Shown piece after piece: positions 63,220-64,000 of a stretch of DNA of 64,000 bases. Origin of the DNA: Coriaria nepalensis (taxonomy: Eukaryota; Streptophyta; Magnoliopsida; Cucurbitales; Coriariaceae); NCBI GenBank assembly GCA_027186245.1, contig CP114483.1, forward strand, positions 3,048,001 through 3,112,000, given 5' to 3'. The notes beneath the pieces were generated by a model. The model did no database searches and had not been told where the DNA came from. It worked only from the letters and a program-made list of their open reading frames with translations. The first letter of the stretch is position 1. Each line of letters starts with the position of its first letter. The translations under genes and the position numbers were made by a program.

Positions 63220-64000
63220 AAATTAAATTTTGTTTGTTCGTTTGTTTATTTGTTCACAGAGTCGAGCAGTGTAGGAGGACTCATGTCTCTCCTAGCTGTT
63301 TCTCAAGTTTGTCATCAGAGTGGCTTTTGCCATGTTTCCGCTTTATATTCCTATACAAAATTGCATACCATGTATGTTGAACCACAGGCTGATAATATTA
63401 ATCCAGTTTTCCTTTTATACCCGATCAAACCCACATACGGTTGGGAGTCAATCATTAACTTTCGGACACGTTATCTATTACGTGTAAGAATCGATTATCT
63501 TAAATGGTGTAGAGGAATCCACAGCTCAACAAGTCAACTATTTTCCACAACACAGGTTGTTTAACTAACAACACCAAAGATAAACATGAAATTCTAGAAG
63601 AGACATTCAATTGACTGACAGTTTTGGACAAGAAAAATGCGAATGACTGATCAAAGAGATAATTGAACTCTGATACTAGGCTTCTAGTCTAAGACTTACA
63701 ATCAAATCGCACTTTCATTATTAAAAGCTATGAAGAGATGCGTTTTTCGACATTTTTATTGTTTTGAGAATTTGAACTTAGCAGCATAAAATGAACAGAG
63801 CAAACCCTGCATGAGAATAATCTCAACAATAAAACTGGTAAGAGCATATTTACCATGGCCGAAAATGAAAAGCGGGATTCTAAACATTCTATGATCTATA
63901 TGCATAAGACTTCTCATGGAAATTACAACACACTTAGAAAAAAACCATGCTAGATAAAAGGCCAAATAGAATGCGTAGAAATACAAATTTTAAGAAATAC
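63220..64000. other. 3' flank of WRKY gene
   Basis: WRKY 3' UTR and spacer to the window edge. Short open frames (63250-63564, 63756-63986) have no recognisable content. Confidence 0.4.

Overview
The window is nuclear DNA of a flowering plant, most probably a core eudicot. The evidence is spliced genes with GT..AG introns, AT-rich spacers, CT/GA-rich 5' leaders, and plant-specific families: a CC-NLR-type resistance gene, group I WRKY, PIN auxin carrier, PLS-class PPR, pollen-type pectinesterases, CYP71, DUF538 and OXI1-type AGC kinase. I cannot name the species. Exon boundaries were built by hand from splice sites, reading phase and family continuity. Most gene models close in frame over all their exons.

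Layout. 40-604 (-): first two exons of EMC10, running off the left edge. 2354-3730 (+): OXI1-like kinase. 4014-4408: a copied scrap of the paladin gene; 4459-4904: a hAT-like MITE. 5503-10988 (+): a large NLR with 18 near-identical 21-residue leucine-rich units, no coiled-coil domain and a hydrophobic C-terminal tail. 11919-20958 (-): a 19-exon paladin-like phosphatase with three repeats, the last catalytically dead. 22610-22978 (-): LTO1/ORAOV1-like gene with an in-frame TAG. 23330-24344 (+): secreted DUF538 protein. 25619-30443 (-): 11-exon GFAT. 31181-32456 and 33664-34919 (-): tandem pollen-type pectinesterases. 36338-39592 (+): GPI-type aspartic protease. 39937-41525 (-): plastid DUF2358 protein. 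41890-43410 (+): CYP71 pseudogene. 43817-47068 (-): BZW/5MP translation regulator. 47583-49895 (+): IPP isomerase. 51994-52494 (+): RraA-like protein. 53363-56337 (+): PIN-type carrier with a nonsense codon in helix 1. 56639-58537 (+): PPR-E+ protein. 60264-63219 (+): group I WRKY factor.

Most loci are unrelated housekeeping or signalling genes in ordinary eudicot order; there is no operon-like system. The real novelty is local. The NLR combines a changed N-terminus, a recently expanded LRR array and a possible membrane-anchoring tail. It sits beside a paladin fragment and a MITE, so this interval has been rearranged. A second active spot is the pectinesterase pair, where the second copy carries two insertions of about 230 bp, one of which brings a new TATA box. 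Three otherwise good genes (LTO1, PIN, IPP isomerase leader) show one disabling change each, which may be real decay or assembly error.
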